From: Parapedobacter lycopersici_A | GTDB taxonomy: Bacteria > Bacteroidota > Bacteroidia > Sphingobacteriales > Sphingobacteriaceae | Assembly: GCF_040395035.1 (NCBI RefSeq) | Contig: NZ_JBEBRB010000002.1 | Span: 1-64,000 of the forward strand | Reading direction: 5' to 3' | DNA: 64,000 nt | Part shown: in pieces, positions 16,634 to 25,356 of the stretch | How positions within the stretch are numbered: the stretch's first letter is position 1 | Layout of the letters: every line of letters starts with the position of its first letter | The notes under the pieces: model-generated | Told to the model about the DNA's origin: nothing | Database searches by the model: none | The model's input: only the letters and a program-made list of their open reading frames with translations | Position numbers and translations under genes: made by a program

Positions 16634-17214
16634 TGATGCCGTTTTTCCAGGTTTTTGGCGATGGTCGCCAACGGGATATTTTTCTCCCGCAGCAACACCA
16701 ACAAGTGGAAAACCAAGTCGGACGCCTCGTTAACGAAATCGCTATCGGTTTCTGCCAGCGCGGCAATCACCGTTTCCACCGCTTCTTCTCCCACTTTCTG
16801 CGCCACCTTATTCAGTCCGCTCTGATGCAGCCGGTTCACGTAGGATGCTGCTGTCGGAAATTCATAACGGTCGTTGATGATCTGTTCAAGTTCGAAAATA
16901 AAATTCCGGTCGTACTCGGTGCTGAAGCAACTCCGGCTGCCGGTGTGGCAGGTCGGCCCTTTCGGGTGTGCTTTGATTAACAGCGTATCCTGATCACAGT
17001 CAATATGTGTGCTTACGACTTCAAGGAAATGGCCACTCTCTTCCCCTTTCGTCCACAGCCTGTTCTTACTCCGGGAAAAAAAGGTTACCCGCTTTTCTTC
17101 CTGTGTCTTTTGCCAGGCTTCCTGATTCATGTAGCCCAGCATCAGCACTTCCAGGGTCTGCGCGTCCTGCACAATGACCGGAACGAGCCCGCCGCTCTTT
17201 TCAAAATCCAACAT
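16630..17214 (-). CDS. hisIE: Phosphoribosyl-AMP cyclohydrolase / phosphoribosyl-ATP pyrophosphatase
   Basis: 194-residue fusion for steps 2 and 3 of histidine synthesis. The HisI half (about 1-110) has VLMLGYMNQEAW, THIDCDQDTLLI and GPTCHTGSRSCF with the metal-binding Asp and Cys residues. The HisE half (about 115-194) has VGEEAVETVIAAL and NEASDLVFHLLVLL with the acidic metal sites. It is the last his gene, 22 nt after hisF. Confidence 0.96.
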   Translation of the reverse strand: MLDFEKSGGLVPVIVQDAQTLEVLMLGYMNQEAWQKTQEEKRVTFFSRSKNRLWTKGEESGHFLEVVSTHIDCDQDTLLIKAHPKGPTCHTGSRSCFSTEYDRNFIFELEQIINDRYEFPTAASYVNRLHQSGLNKVAQKVGEEAVETVIAALAETDSDFVNEASDLVFHLLVLLREKNIPLATIAKNLEKRHQ

Positions 17215-17236
17215 AATCTTTTAATCTATAGCAAAT

Positions 17237-17989
17237 TTACCGCACTTCAATTCCGTTTTCCCGCAGTTCGGCTTTCAGTTCGGGAATGAGGATTTCCCCG
17301 TAATGGAACACCGAAGCGGCCAGTGCCGCATCGGCATGCCCCTGCTGGAACACGTCTACGAAATGCGATATGTTTCCGGCACCGCCGGAAGCGATCAGCG
17401 GGATGGACAGCCCGCAATTGATCTTATCGAGCAGTACGCAGTCAAATCCGTTTTTGGTTCCGTCGTGATCCATGGAGGTCAGCAGAATCTCTCCTGCACC
17501 GCGACTTTCCGCCTCTTTTATCCAGTCTTCCGTTTCCACATCCGTCTTCAGCCGGCCGCCGTTGAGGTGAACGTAATTTTTACCGTTTACCCGCCGGGTG
17601 TCAACCGCCACCACCACGAACTGGATGCCAAACGCATTGGCCATCTGATCGATCAGCTGCGGGTTCCTCACTGCGGCGGAGTTAATGGAGATCTTATCGG
17701 CCCCCGAGTGCAGCAGTACATCAGCATCCGCCAATTCATTGATCCCCCCACCGATGGTAAAGGGAATATTGACCTGCCGTGCCACCGACTTAACCAGGTC
17801 CACCGTGGTCTTCCGCCGCTCATGTGTCGCAGTGATATCCAGAAAAACAAGTTCATCGGCCCCCTCTCGGGAATATTGCCAGGCGAGTTCAACCGGGTCA
17901 CCCGCATCGCGCAGATTGACAAAATTGACGCCTTTTACTGTCCGTCCATCCTTGACATCTAAGCAGGGGATGATTCGTTTGGCCAGCAT
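17237..17989 (-). CDS. hisF: Imidazole glycerol phosphate synthase, cyclase subunit
   Basis: 250-residue (beta/alpha)8 barrel, normal family length. IIPCLDVKDGRTVKGVNF carries the first catalytic Asp; DHDGTKNGFD carries the second. Phosphate sites are FTIGGGI and IASGGAGN. It makes imidazole glycerol phosphate and AICAR from PRFAR using ammonia from HisH. It starts 4 nt after hisA. Confidence 0.97.
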   Translation of the reverse strand: MLAKRIIPCLDVKDGRTVKGVNFVNLRDAGDPVELAWQYSREGADELVFLDITATHERRKTTVDLVKSVARQVNIPFTIGGGINELADADVLLHSGADKISINSAAVRNPQLIDQMANAFGIQFVVVAVDTRRVNGKNYVHLNGGRLKTDVETEDWIKEAESRGAGEILLTSMDHDGTKNGFDCVLLDKINCGLSIPLIASGGAGNISHFVDVFQQGHADAALAASVFHYGEILIPELKAELRENGIEVR

Positions 17990-17993
17990 CGTC

Positions 17994-18743
17994 TTAAAAC
18001 CGAATGAGCGACTTCAGGTTCCATTCCTTAATTTCTCCAATGCTGATGCGATTTTCGTAAATCGCCTTGCCGATTACGCACGCTTCTACATTGATGCCCG
18101 CCAGTGTCTGCACATCTTCCATGGAACTAATCCCGCCGGAAGCAATCAGCTTAATGATAGGGGAATGGTCCAGCAGCTTTTTGTACAGTTCTACGCCTGC
18201 ACCGCCCAGCTTGCCGTCTTTGTTAATATCCGTACATAAAAACCGGTAGAAACCCAATGAAAGGCACCGGTCAATATAATCCATTAGTTTCACCGGTGAG
18301 CTTTCCATCCAACCGGAGTATTTAATCACCTCATCCAACACGTCAATGGCGATCACCACCTGGTCAGCGTATTTTTTGCGGCCAGTATTCAGCTTACTCA
18401 GTTCATCCAGGAATTCCGGATTGGTGATGGCCTGCGTGCCCACGACTACCCGGTGTATGCCGGCGTCTACCAGTTCCCTGACTTTCTCGATGCTGCGCAC
18501 ACCGCCGCCGTACTGCACTTTCATATCGGTGTGCTGGATGATGTCAAATAGGTATTTTTGATTACTGAAATCCCCTTTTGCGCCATTAAGGTCGACGATA
18601 TGGACAAACTCCGTACCGTTGGACTGGTATTTCTCAATCATCTCCTCGAGGCTTACCTCGTACGTGGTGACCTCACTGTAGTTGCCTTCCCGTAAACGGA
18701 CCACTTTTTTGTCCAACACATCAATCGCAGGAATGATATACAT
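17994..18743 (-). CDS. hisA: ProFAR isomerase
   Basis: 249-residue (beta/alpha)8 barrel. Motifs: MYIIPAIDVLDKKVVRLREG (catalytic Asp), FVHIVDLNGAKG, VQYGGGVRS, CTDINKDGKLGGAG and LIASGGISS. It isomerises ProFAR to PRFAR in histidine synthesis. It starts 12 nt after hisH. Confidence 0.97.
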   Translation of the reverse strand: MYIIPAIDVLDKKVVRLREGNYSEVTTYEVSLEEMIEKYQSNGTEFVHIVDLNGAKGDFSNQKYLFDIIQHTDMKVQYGGGVRSIEKVRELVDAGIHRVVVGTQAITNPEFLDELSKLNTGRKKYADQVVIAIDVLDEVIKYSGWMESSPVKLMDYIDRCLSLGFYRFLCTDINKDGKLGGAGVELYKKLLDHSPIIKLIASGGISSMEDVQTLAGINVEACVIGKAIYENRISIGEIKEWNLKSLIRF

Positions 18744-18755
18744 GTTTTTGGCTGA

Positions 18756-19349
18756 TTAACGTAAATTTGAAAAATTCAATAATAACTGTTCGCCCGCTGC
18801 TCCGGATTTTTCTGGGTGAAACTGTACGCCAAAGAAGTTTTTATCTTGAATGGCAGCCGAAAATTTCAGTCCATATTGAGCAAAAGCGGCCGTAAAAGTA
18901 GCATTATATTCAATAAAATAAGAGTGAACAAAGTAAAAGTAGGTATCTTTTTTCAGATTTTCGAATAACGGATTGTCGTTTTCGGGATATACCTTGTTCC
19001 AGCCGGTGTGGGGTACCTTCTCGGCTATCCGTCCCTCAAAATGATATGTTTTCAGCGGAATAATATCCAGTAATGACGCATCTCCTTCTTCTGAATAAGC
19101 GGTAAGCAGCTGCATACCCACACAGATTCCCAGTACCGGCTTCTTAATTTCCCCCACTGCATCAGCCAGTCCGGAATCCCTTAATTTTTGCATGGCGGCG
19201 CCGGCATGACCCACACCGGGGATAATGATCCGGTCATATTGTTCCACTTCACCGGTCTTATTGATCATGCCGTATGGGATATCCAGCCGGTCCAATGCTG
19301 CCGTAAGTGAAAAAATATTTCCCGCTTCGTAGTTAATAATCCCTGTCAT
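18756..19349 (-). CDS. hisH: Imidazole glycerol phosphate synthase, glutaminase subunit
   Basis: 197-residue class I glutamine amidotransferase. The nucleophile is Cys in LGICVGMQLL; the oxyanion region is IIPGVGHAG; the His/Glu pair is in FGVQFHPEKSG. It supplies ammonia to HisF. It is separated from hisB by 99 nt that hold a perfect hairpin, the only large gap in the his operon. Confidence 0.97.
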   Translation of the reverse strand: MTGIINYEAGNIFSLTAALDRLDIPYGMINKTGEVEQYDRIIIPGVGHAGAAMQKLRDSGLADAVGEIKKPVLGICVGMQLLTAYSEEGDASLLDIIPLKTYHFEGRIAEKVPHTGWNKVYPENDNPLFENLKKDTYFYFVHSYFIEYNATFTAAFAQYGLKFSAAIQDKNFFGVQFHPEKSGAAGEQLLLNFSNLR

Positions 19350-19361
19350 CGTTCAGCTGTC

Positions 19362-19386
19362 AGCCAGCTGCTAACTGCAGCTGGCT
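19362..19386. repeat. Perfect hairpin between hisB and hisH
   Basis: AGCCAGCTGC, loop TAACT, GCAGCTGGCT: a 10-bp perfect stem. On the transcribed minus strand no T-run follows, so it is not a standard terminator. A mRNA processing or stability element, or a relic of a small palindromic repeat, would fit. Confidence 0.7.
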
Positions 19387-19448
19387 ATTAATTAAATAAT
19401 TTTCTGTGTGTATCTTTCGTACTGCCAGGCTCCTTTGCTCCTGCGCAA

Positions 19449-20588
19449 TTACAAAACTCCTTTCGTGCTGGGCAATGCCATGTTTTCGGCATCACGCTTT
19501 ACCGCACGTTTGATTGCCTTGGCAAATGCCTTGAAAATTGCCTCGATCTTATGGTGCTCGTTGTCTCCCTCGGCCTTGATGTTGAGGTTACATTTAGCAG
19601 CATCGGAAAATGATTTAAAAAAATGGAAAAACATTTCCGTGGGCATGTCACCGATTTTCTCCCGCTTAAACGCAGCGTCCCAGACTATCCAGCTCCTGCC
19701 GCCGAAATCAATGGCCACCTGGGCGAGGCAGTCGTCCATCGGCAGCGTAAACGCATAACGTTCAATCCCCCGCTTATCGCCCAATGTCTTCAGGAAGAGC
19801 TCGCCAAGCGCAATGCCAGTATCCTCGATCGTATGATGTTCATCGATGTGCAGATCGCCCCGGGCGTGTACCGTCAGATCGAGACCCCCATGGCGGGCAA
19901 TCTGGTCGAGCATGTGATCAAAAAATGGCAGGCCCGTCTGGATGTCGGCCTTTCCCTTGCCATCCAGGTTTACGCGGACATAAATATCCGTTTCGCTCGT
20001 TTTACGATGATACTCACCCGAGCGGGTTCCCAGTTTCAAAAACTCATAGACAGCACGCCAGTCTGACGTTTCCAGCGCCACCGTGGTTTCGTCGATCTCA
20101 AGCGCTTCGGTCGCACCAAGCGCATCGTTATTCCGTAACCATATGGCCTTAGCCCCTAGGTTCTGGGCCAGTTTTACATCGTTTATCCGGTCGCCAATGA
20201 CAAATGAATTAGTCAGGTCATATTTTTCCGGATCAAAATAAGACGTCAGCAGTGCCGTCCCCGGTTTACGTGTCGATGCATTTTCATGGGGAAATGTGCG
20301 GTCGATATGCGTAGCGGCAAACACAGCACCTTCGCCTGCAAACGTGTTGATCACGAAATCATGCACCGGCCAGAAATTGACTTCGGGGTGCGATGCCGTA
20401 CCCAAACCGTCCTGGTTGGTTACCATGATCAGTTCAAAATCCAGCTCCCGTGCAATTCGGGGCAGGTACTGCAATGCACCGGGGTAAAACTGAAGTTTTG
20501 CAAACGAATCGATCTGCTCGTCCTCCGGTTCCAGAATCAGTGTACCGTCCCGATCGATAAATAATAGTCTTTTGATGCTATCGGCCAT
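19449..20588 (-). CDS. hisB: Histidinol phosphatase / IGP dehydratase
   Basis: 379-residue bifunctional enzyme. The N-terminal HAD phosphatase (about 1-170) has LLFIDRDGTLI, VTNQDGLGT and FVIGDRINDVKLA. The C-terminal IGP dehydratase (about 190-379) has FFDHMLDQIARHGGLDL, HIDEHHTIEDTGIALGE, DFGGRSW and EAIFKAFAKAIKRAV with the metal-binding histidines. It catalyses steps 6 and 8 of the pathway. It starts 32 nt after hisC. Confidence 0.97.
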   Translation of the reverse strand: MADSIKRLLFIDRDGTLILEPEDEQIDSFAKLQFYPGALQYLPRIARELDFELIMVTNQDGLGTASHPEVNFWPVHDFVINTFAGEGAVFAATHIDRTFPHENASTRKPGTALLTSYFDPEKYDLTNSFVIGDRINDVKLAQNLGAKAIWLRNNDALGATEALEIDETTVALETSDWRAVYEFLKLGTRSGEYHRKTSETDIYVRVNLDGKGKADIQTGLPFFDHMLDQIARHGGLDLTVHARGDLHIDEHHTIEDTGIALGELFLKTLGDKRGIERYAFTLPMDDCLAQVAIDFGGRSWIVWDAAFKREKIGDMPTEMFFHFFKSFSDAAKCNLNIKAEGDNEHHKIEAIFKAFAKAIKRAVKRDAENMALPSTKGVL

Positions 20589-20620
20589 GTTTCCCTATGT
20601 TCTTTCTAATCATATTACAA

Positions 20621-21688
20621 CTACTGTTTATCCGATTTATATTGCTGCAATGCCGCAATCAGGCGTTCATTTTCAGCAGGGGTGCCAATGGTAATACGCA
20701 GGCAACCCTCGCACAGCTCCACCTTGGAGCGATCGCGGACAATTACACTCGCGTCAACCAGATGGGTATAAATTTCGCGGGGTTCCGATGTCTTGACTAA
20801 AATAAAGTTCGCATCGGATGGATAAACATGCAACACATAGTCAAAGGTACGCAATAGTTCTGATACCTGCTCCCGCTGGGAAACGGTTTCCTTAATCCAG
20901 TCGTTCACCTGCTCAACCTGATCCAGCGCTTTCAGCGCCAGTTCCTGTGTGGCCTGGTTAATGTTATACGGGGGTTTGATTTTATTGAATACCTCGATGA
21001 TTTCCTCGCTTGCGAAAGCCATTCCCAACCGCAAACCGGCCAAGCCCCATGCTTTCGACAAGGTCTGCAGCACCACGAGATTGCCATACTCGGTCAGCTC
21101 CTGTATAAATGTCTTTTGCCGGGAATAATTGATATAGGCTTCATCGATCACCACGAGGCCATTAAAATTAGCCAGCACCGTTTCCACATCTTCACGGCGC
21201 AACGAGTTACCTGTGGGATTATTGGGCGAGCAGAGGAAGATGAGCCGGGTATTGGTGTCAATGGCTTCGGCTATTCCTTCCAGGTTTAGCTGGAAATCCT
21301 CAGTGAGGTTTATCTTTTTGACAGCCACATCGTTGATGTTGGCCGATACCTCGTACATGCCGTATGTGGGCGGTACGAGGATTACATTGTCTATCCCCGG
21401 GCGGCAGAATGCCCGGAACAAGATATCAATCGCTTCGTCACTGCCGTTTCCAAGGAAAATATTCCGCGGTGGTACCCCCTTGATATGGCTTAATTTGCGT
21501 TTTATTTCATGTTGTAATGGATCTGGATAGCGGTTGTAAAACACATCCAATGGCGAGCCGAATGCATTCTCATTGGCATCAAGCAATGTGGATGCCTTGC
21601 CCTTGAACTCATTGCGCGCAGAGGAATAAGGGGTCAGGTTTCTGATGTTTACCCGTAAAAGATTGTTTAAATCAAATGATGAGGCCAT
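20621..21688 (-). CDS. hisC: Histidinol-phosphate aminotransferase
   Basis: 355-residue fold-type I PLP enzyme. DANENAFGSP at the N-terminus, GNGSDEAIDIL, PPTYGMYEVSA, SPNNPTGNSL and VVIDEAYINY are present. The PLP lysine is in TLSKAWGLAGLRLG and the substrate Arg in CLRITIGT. It is the first his gene here: hisG and hisD, normally upstream, are replaced by rnz and a STAS gene, and the gap to rnz is 76 nt. Confidence 0.96.
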   Translation of the reverse strand: MASSFDLNNLLRVNIRNLTPYSSARNEFKGKASTLLDANENAFGSPLDVFYNRYPDPLQHEIKRKLSHIKGVPPRNIFLGNGSDEAIDILFRAFCRPGIDNVILVPPTYGMYEVSANINDVAVKKINLTEDFQLNLEGIAEAIDTNTRLIFLCSPNNPTGNSLRREDVETVLANFNGLVVIDEAYINYSRQKTFIQELTEYGNLVVLQTLSKAWGLAGLRLGMAFASEEIIEVFNKIKPPYNINQATQELALKALDQVEQVNDWIKETVSQREQVSELLRTFDYVLHVYPSDANFILVKTSEPREIYTHLVDASVIVRDRSKVELCEGCLRITIGTPAENERLIAALQQYKSDKQ

Positions 21689-21764
21689 TTTTATATACCG
21701 TGTGTAGTTATTTTCTTATATCGTACTATCCATGCTTTGCTTCCCGCGAGGCCCGCCAAGGCCG

Positions 21765-22691
21765 TTAAGCGCTTGCTGCCTGAACGGGGTACCAGCTTCC
21801 TTCCATCGCCAGCTGCGTATCGGGAAATACGGTTCTGCTCTCTTTCAGCAATTGCCCAAGCTCCTTATACCGGGCCGAATAATGTCCGATAAGCAGTTGC
21901 CTGACCCGGGCAGACCGGGCTACTTCGCCCGCCTGTAACGCCGTGGTATGGTACGTTTCCCTGGCACGGTCCTGCATCTCATGCATAAAAGTAGCTTCGT
22001 GATACAGCAAGTCGACGTCCTGGATATAGGGCAGGTAGCCACCGGATGCCTGGGTATCTGAACAATAGGCGTAACTGAGCGTAGCCGGGGGTGGTTCGGT
22101 TAAATCCTGCCAGGCATGTACCGTGCCGTCTGCTGCCACATAATCATGTCCCTGTTTAATCAATGAAAGATAAGGTTTGGGGATACCCAACCGGTCCGTT
22201 TCCGCTTTCTTAATCGTAGGTAACCGTTCTTTTTCGTCAAACCGGAACCCTGTACAGGGAATCCGGTGATCCAGCGGAAAGGAACGAACCTGCAAAAGCG
22301 CTGTATCGGCGATCACTTCCTGCGAATGATCCTGGGTTGGGTGAAAATGCAACGGATAACGTAACACGGTCTGCGAATGCATAAAATGCAATTCAATCAG
22401 CTCCTTCAATGGTTGGGGACCGTATAGGTGTAATGCTTCTTTGCGCCCTACCAGGTGCATGGAAGAAAGGAGACCGATAAGGCCCAAGTAATGATCGCCA
22501 TGAAGATGGCTGATGAAAATATGCTTGATCCGGCTGCTCTTAACACCATATCTCATTAACTGCAGCTGGGTGCCTTCCCCGCAGTCGACGAGATACAGCT
22601 GTTCTTCCACATTGATCACCTGCGCAGTTGGATGGCGACCGTATATGGGCGTGGCTGAACTGCTTCCCAATATCAATACTTCAAATTTCAT
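21765..22691 (-). CDS. rnz: Ribonuclease Z
   Basis: 308-residue metallo-beta-lactamase-fold RNase. It has LGSSSATPIYGRHPTAQ, LVDCGEGTQLQL, the zinc motif SHLHGDHYLGL, the substrate loop LDHRIPCTGFRF, YCSDTQ, LYHEATFMHE and LLIGHYSARY. It trims tRNA 3' ends; a tRNA with encoded CCA occurs in this same window. Its start overlaps the stop of the STAS gene by 4 nt (ATGA). Confidence 0.95.
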   Translation of the reverse strand: MKFEVLILGSSSATPIYGRHPTAQVINVEEQLYLVDCGEGTQLQLMRYGVKSSRIKHIFISHLHGDHYLGLIGLLSSMHLVGRKEALHLYGPQPLKELIELHFMHSQTVLRYPLHFHPTQDHSQEVIADTALLQVRSFPLDHRIPCTGFRFDEKERLPTIKKAETDRLGIPKPYLSLIKQGHDYVAADGTVHAWQDLTEPPPATLSYAYCSDTQASGGYLPYIQDVDLLYHEATFMHEMQDRARETYHTTALQAGEVARSARVRQLLIGHYSARYKELGQLLKESRTVFPDTQLAMEGSWYPVQAASA

Positions 22692-23071
22692 CCCTCTTCT
22701 ACAGCACCGCGCAACTCCTTCTCAATTTCCGTCATAAAGATGACATCCTCGGCGCCGATGTTATCGGACACGATGGACAGCACGGCGTCCAGGTTGCACA
22801 CCGTGATCAGTTTTTTAATCGGGTCGTTGGCGTGGGTCACGATAAACACCCCTCCTGCAGCCTTGCAAAGCCGATGCGCCAGCAATACCGTACGCAATCC
22901 CGTGGAATCAGCGTCCAGCACATGTGATAAATCAAGCACAATGTTACGTTGCCCTCCGGTATTTTGCAGCAGGAATTCGGATTTGATCTTCGGTGCCGTA
23001 TCTCCGTCGAGCAGCTCAACATGCGGCTGGATGATCACGTATTTCTCATGCTTATCAATGGTGAATTTCAT
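22688..23071 (-). CDS. STAS-domain anti-sigma factor antagonist-like protein
   Basis: 127-residue single STAS domain: FTIDKHEKYVIIQPHVELLD, then NIVLDLSHVLDADSTGLRTV, in which the Ser after DAD is the usual phosphorylation site, and LDAVLSIVSD. Family members regulate partner-switching anti-sigma kinases; no kinase gene is nearby. It lies between purC and rnz and is coupled to rnz by an ATGA overlap. Confidence 0.88.
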   Translation of the reverse strand: MKFTIDKHEKYVIIQPHVELLDGDTAPKIKSEFLLQNTGGQRNIVLDLSHVLDADSTGLRTVLLAHRLCKAAGGVFIVTHANDPIKKLITVCNLDAVLSIVSDNIGAEDVIFMTEIEKELRGAVEEG

Positions 23072-23089
23072 GCCGGGTCTGTTTAATGA

Positions 23090-24040
23090 TTAACTAATTA
23101 TCCGCCGCAGGGCGACGGCAGTCTGGCTTGCCACCCGATCCATTACATCCGATTGTTCCGGATATTTAAAGGGTTCGCCAGTAATGTGTTCATATAATTC
23201 AATGTACCTTTCGGATATCGAAGATACGATTTTATCGGTCATTTCCGGAATTTGCTGGCCTTCCTGGCCCTGAAATCCGTTTTCGATCAGCCATTGGCGG
23301 ACGAACTCCTTGGACAGCTGCCGCTGGGGCTTGCCCTCCCGCTGCAGGTTTTCATAGCTATCTGCATAAAAATACCGCGACGAATCCGGCGTATGGATTT
23401 CATCGATCAGGTATATCCGGTCGCCCAGCTTACCAAATTCATATTTGGTGTCAACCAGGATCAGTCCACGTTCCGCCGCCAGTACCGTACCCCGTTGGAA
23501 CAGCGCTTTGGTATAGGCTTCCAGCTGCCTGTAATCTGCTTCCGAAACCAGTCCCTGCCGGAGAATCTCCGCACGGGAGATGTCTTCGTCATGTCCTTCG
23601 CTGGCCTTCGTTGTAGGCGTGATAATCGGTTCCGGCAACCGGTCATTTTCATTCAGTCCATCGGGAAGTGGCTCGCCGCAGACTTCGCGTTTTCCGGCGC
23701 GGTATTCCCGCCAGGCATGGCCTGACAGATAACCACGGATCACCATCTCAACCTTGAACGGCTGGCATAGGCGGCCAATGGTGACGTTCGGGTCCGGTAC
23801 ATCAAGCACCCAATTGGGCACAATGTCTTCGGTTGCTTTGAGGAATTTTGCCGCGATCTGGTTGAGCACCTGTCCTTTATACGGGATTGCCCGGGGCAGC
23901 ACCACGTCAAACGCCGAAATGCGGTCGGTTGCGATCATGGCCAGGTACTGATCGGCAATGGTATACACGTCGCGGACTTTCCCTCGGTAAAATGCCGTCT
24001 GGCTTTCAAAATTAAACTCGGTTTCTTTTATCGTATTCAT
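23090..24040 (-). CDS. purC: SAICAR synthase
   Basis: 316 residues, the longer form common in Bacteroidota and eukaryote-like enzymes. YRGKVRDVYTI, IATDRISAFDVVLPRAIPYK, VEMVIRGYLSGHAWREY, PTTKASEGHDEDIS and LVDTKYEFG with YLIDEIHTPDSSRY mark the ATP and CAIR sites. It catalyses the ATP-dependent joining of CAIR and aspartate in purine synthesis. Confidence 0.96.
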   Translation of the reverse strand: MNTIKETEFNFESQTAFYRGKVRDVYTIADQYLAMIATDRISAFDVVLPRAIPYKGQVLNQIAAKFLKATEDIVPNWVLDVPDPNVTIGRLCQPFKVEMVIRGYLSGHAWREYRAGKREVCGEPLPDGLNENDRLPEPIITPTTKASEGHDEDISRAEILRQGLVSEADYRQLEAYTKALFQRGTVLAAERGLILVDTKYEFGKLGDRIYLIDEIHTPDSSRYFYADSYENLQREGKPQRQLSKEFVRQWLIENGFQGQEGQQIPEMTDKIVSSISERYIELYEHITGEPFKYPEQSDVMDRVASQTAVALRRIIS

Positions 24041-24139
24041 ATGCGGTTAGGCGGTCGGCCGCCTATCATGATGCTGTTTATTTCACTTATTCCCTATGGG
24101 CGGGGTTTGTCTTTCTGCCTGATATCTCCAATTGCTGCG

Positions 24140-25105
24140 TTAAATATCCCCGTAGGCTTCGAGGATCCGTCGGACCAGCTTATGCCGTACGACATCGCCC
24201 CCGCTCAAATAAATAATATCGATGCCCTCAATATCATCCAATAGTTTAATGGCGTTCTGAAGGCCCGACTGCTGCTTTTTGGGCAAATCAATCTGCGTGA
24301 CATCTCCCGTCACGATGAATTTTGCCGTGGGTCCCATACGGGTCAGGAACATCTTCAGCTGCATATCCGTAGCGTTCTGAGCCTCATCCAGAATAACAAA
24401 ACAATTATCAAGTGTCCGTCCACGCATAAACGCAAGCGGGGCCACTTCAATCGTCCTGTTCTCCAAAAACACCTTTAGCTTCTCCGCCGGAATCATGTCA
24501 TCCAGCGCGTCATAAAGCGGCCTCAGGTAAGGATCAACTTTTTCCTTGAGATCACCGGGCAGAAACCCGAGATTCTCGCCTGCTTCAACAGCCGGCCGGG
24601 TGAGAATGATCCGTTTCACCTCTTTGTTGCGCAACGCCCGCACGGCCAACGCCACAGCCGTATAGGTTTTTCCCGTTCCGGCGGGACCGATCGCGAATAA
24701 GATGTCGTTCTTCACGATGCTGTCTACCATCCGCCGCTGATTGGCCGTCCGCGCCTTAATCACCATCCCGTTCGGCCCGAAAACGATGGGGTCCCCGGAA
24801 CGCTTTTCCTCTGCCTTGACGGCCGTTTTGCCTTTTGTTGGCGTTACCTCCGTTGCGGTTTCCAGGATCGATTCAATATCATTCGGTGTTAAGCTGTTGT
24901 ATTGCTCCACATGGGCAATAATCCGGTCGAAATAGCCCTTAAACGCACTGATCTCCTGCTCATCGCCCAACACTTTCACCTCGTTCCCCCGGGCGACGAC
25001 CTTCAGCTTCGGGAATTGCTTTTTTACTATTTCAAAATGCTCGTTCTGTGCTCCCCACAATACCGCGGGATTGACATACTCCAGGGTAATACTTAATTCG
25101 TTCAA
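24140..25105 (-). CDS. phoH: PhoH-like ATPase
   Basis: 321 residues. An N-terminal KH-like region (ITLEYVNPAVLWG) precedes the P-loop ATPase with Walker A AIGPAGTGKTYTAVALAV, Walker B CFVILDEAQNAT, and FIVTGDVTQIDLP with SGLQNAI. PhoH-type proteins are linked to RNA metabolism and ribosome-related processes, often near ybeY, which is not seen here. It is the most upstream gene of the minus-strand block. Confidence 0.93.
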   Translation of the reverse strand: MNELSITLEYVNPAVLWGAQNEHFEIVKKQFPKLKVVARGNEVKVLGDEQEISAFKGYFDRIIAHVEQYNSLTPNDIESILETATEVTPTKGKTAVKAEEKRSGDPIVFGPNGMVIKARTANQRRMVDSIVKNDILFAIGPAGTGKTYTAVALAVRALRNKEVKRIILTRPAVEAGENLGFLPGDLKEKVDPYLRPLYDALDDMIPAEKLKVFLENRTIEVAPLAFMRGRTLDNCFVILDEAQNATDMQLKMFLTRMGPTAKFIVTGDVTQIDLPKKQQSGLQNAIKLLDDIEGIDIIYLSGGDVVRHKLVRRILEAYGDI

Positions 25106-25356
25106 ATTTGCTATCCATTAACCATATGTGCACTGCTCCGTCACACGACGGCCAATGCAGCCAAAAAGTCCATAAATATAGGTATTAATTCATATCCGTT
25201 TATGCCGAAATAAAAAATCGCACCCACGATCGCATGTATGCGGAGTTATCCCGTCCGCCGCTTTGCGAATCCGGAAATTTCACAGTATACTTGCCCTCTA
25301 CGATGGAGCAGCGGATCCAGTGTACGGATTTTTGATTTTATCAATAACATGGCGGA
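25106..25356. other. Divergent intergenic region phoH / SAM hydrolase
   Basis: About 250 bp between two divergently read genes. It should hold promoters for both, but I see no clean TAnnTTTG box on either strand, no hairpin with T-run and no repeat. Confidence 0.4.

Noticed and set aside
19784..20152. Plus-strand frame of 122 codons over hisB
   Set aside because: Arg/His/Pro-rich shadow of the strongly coding minus strand.
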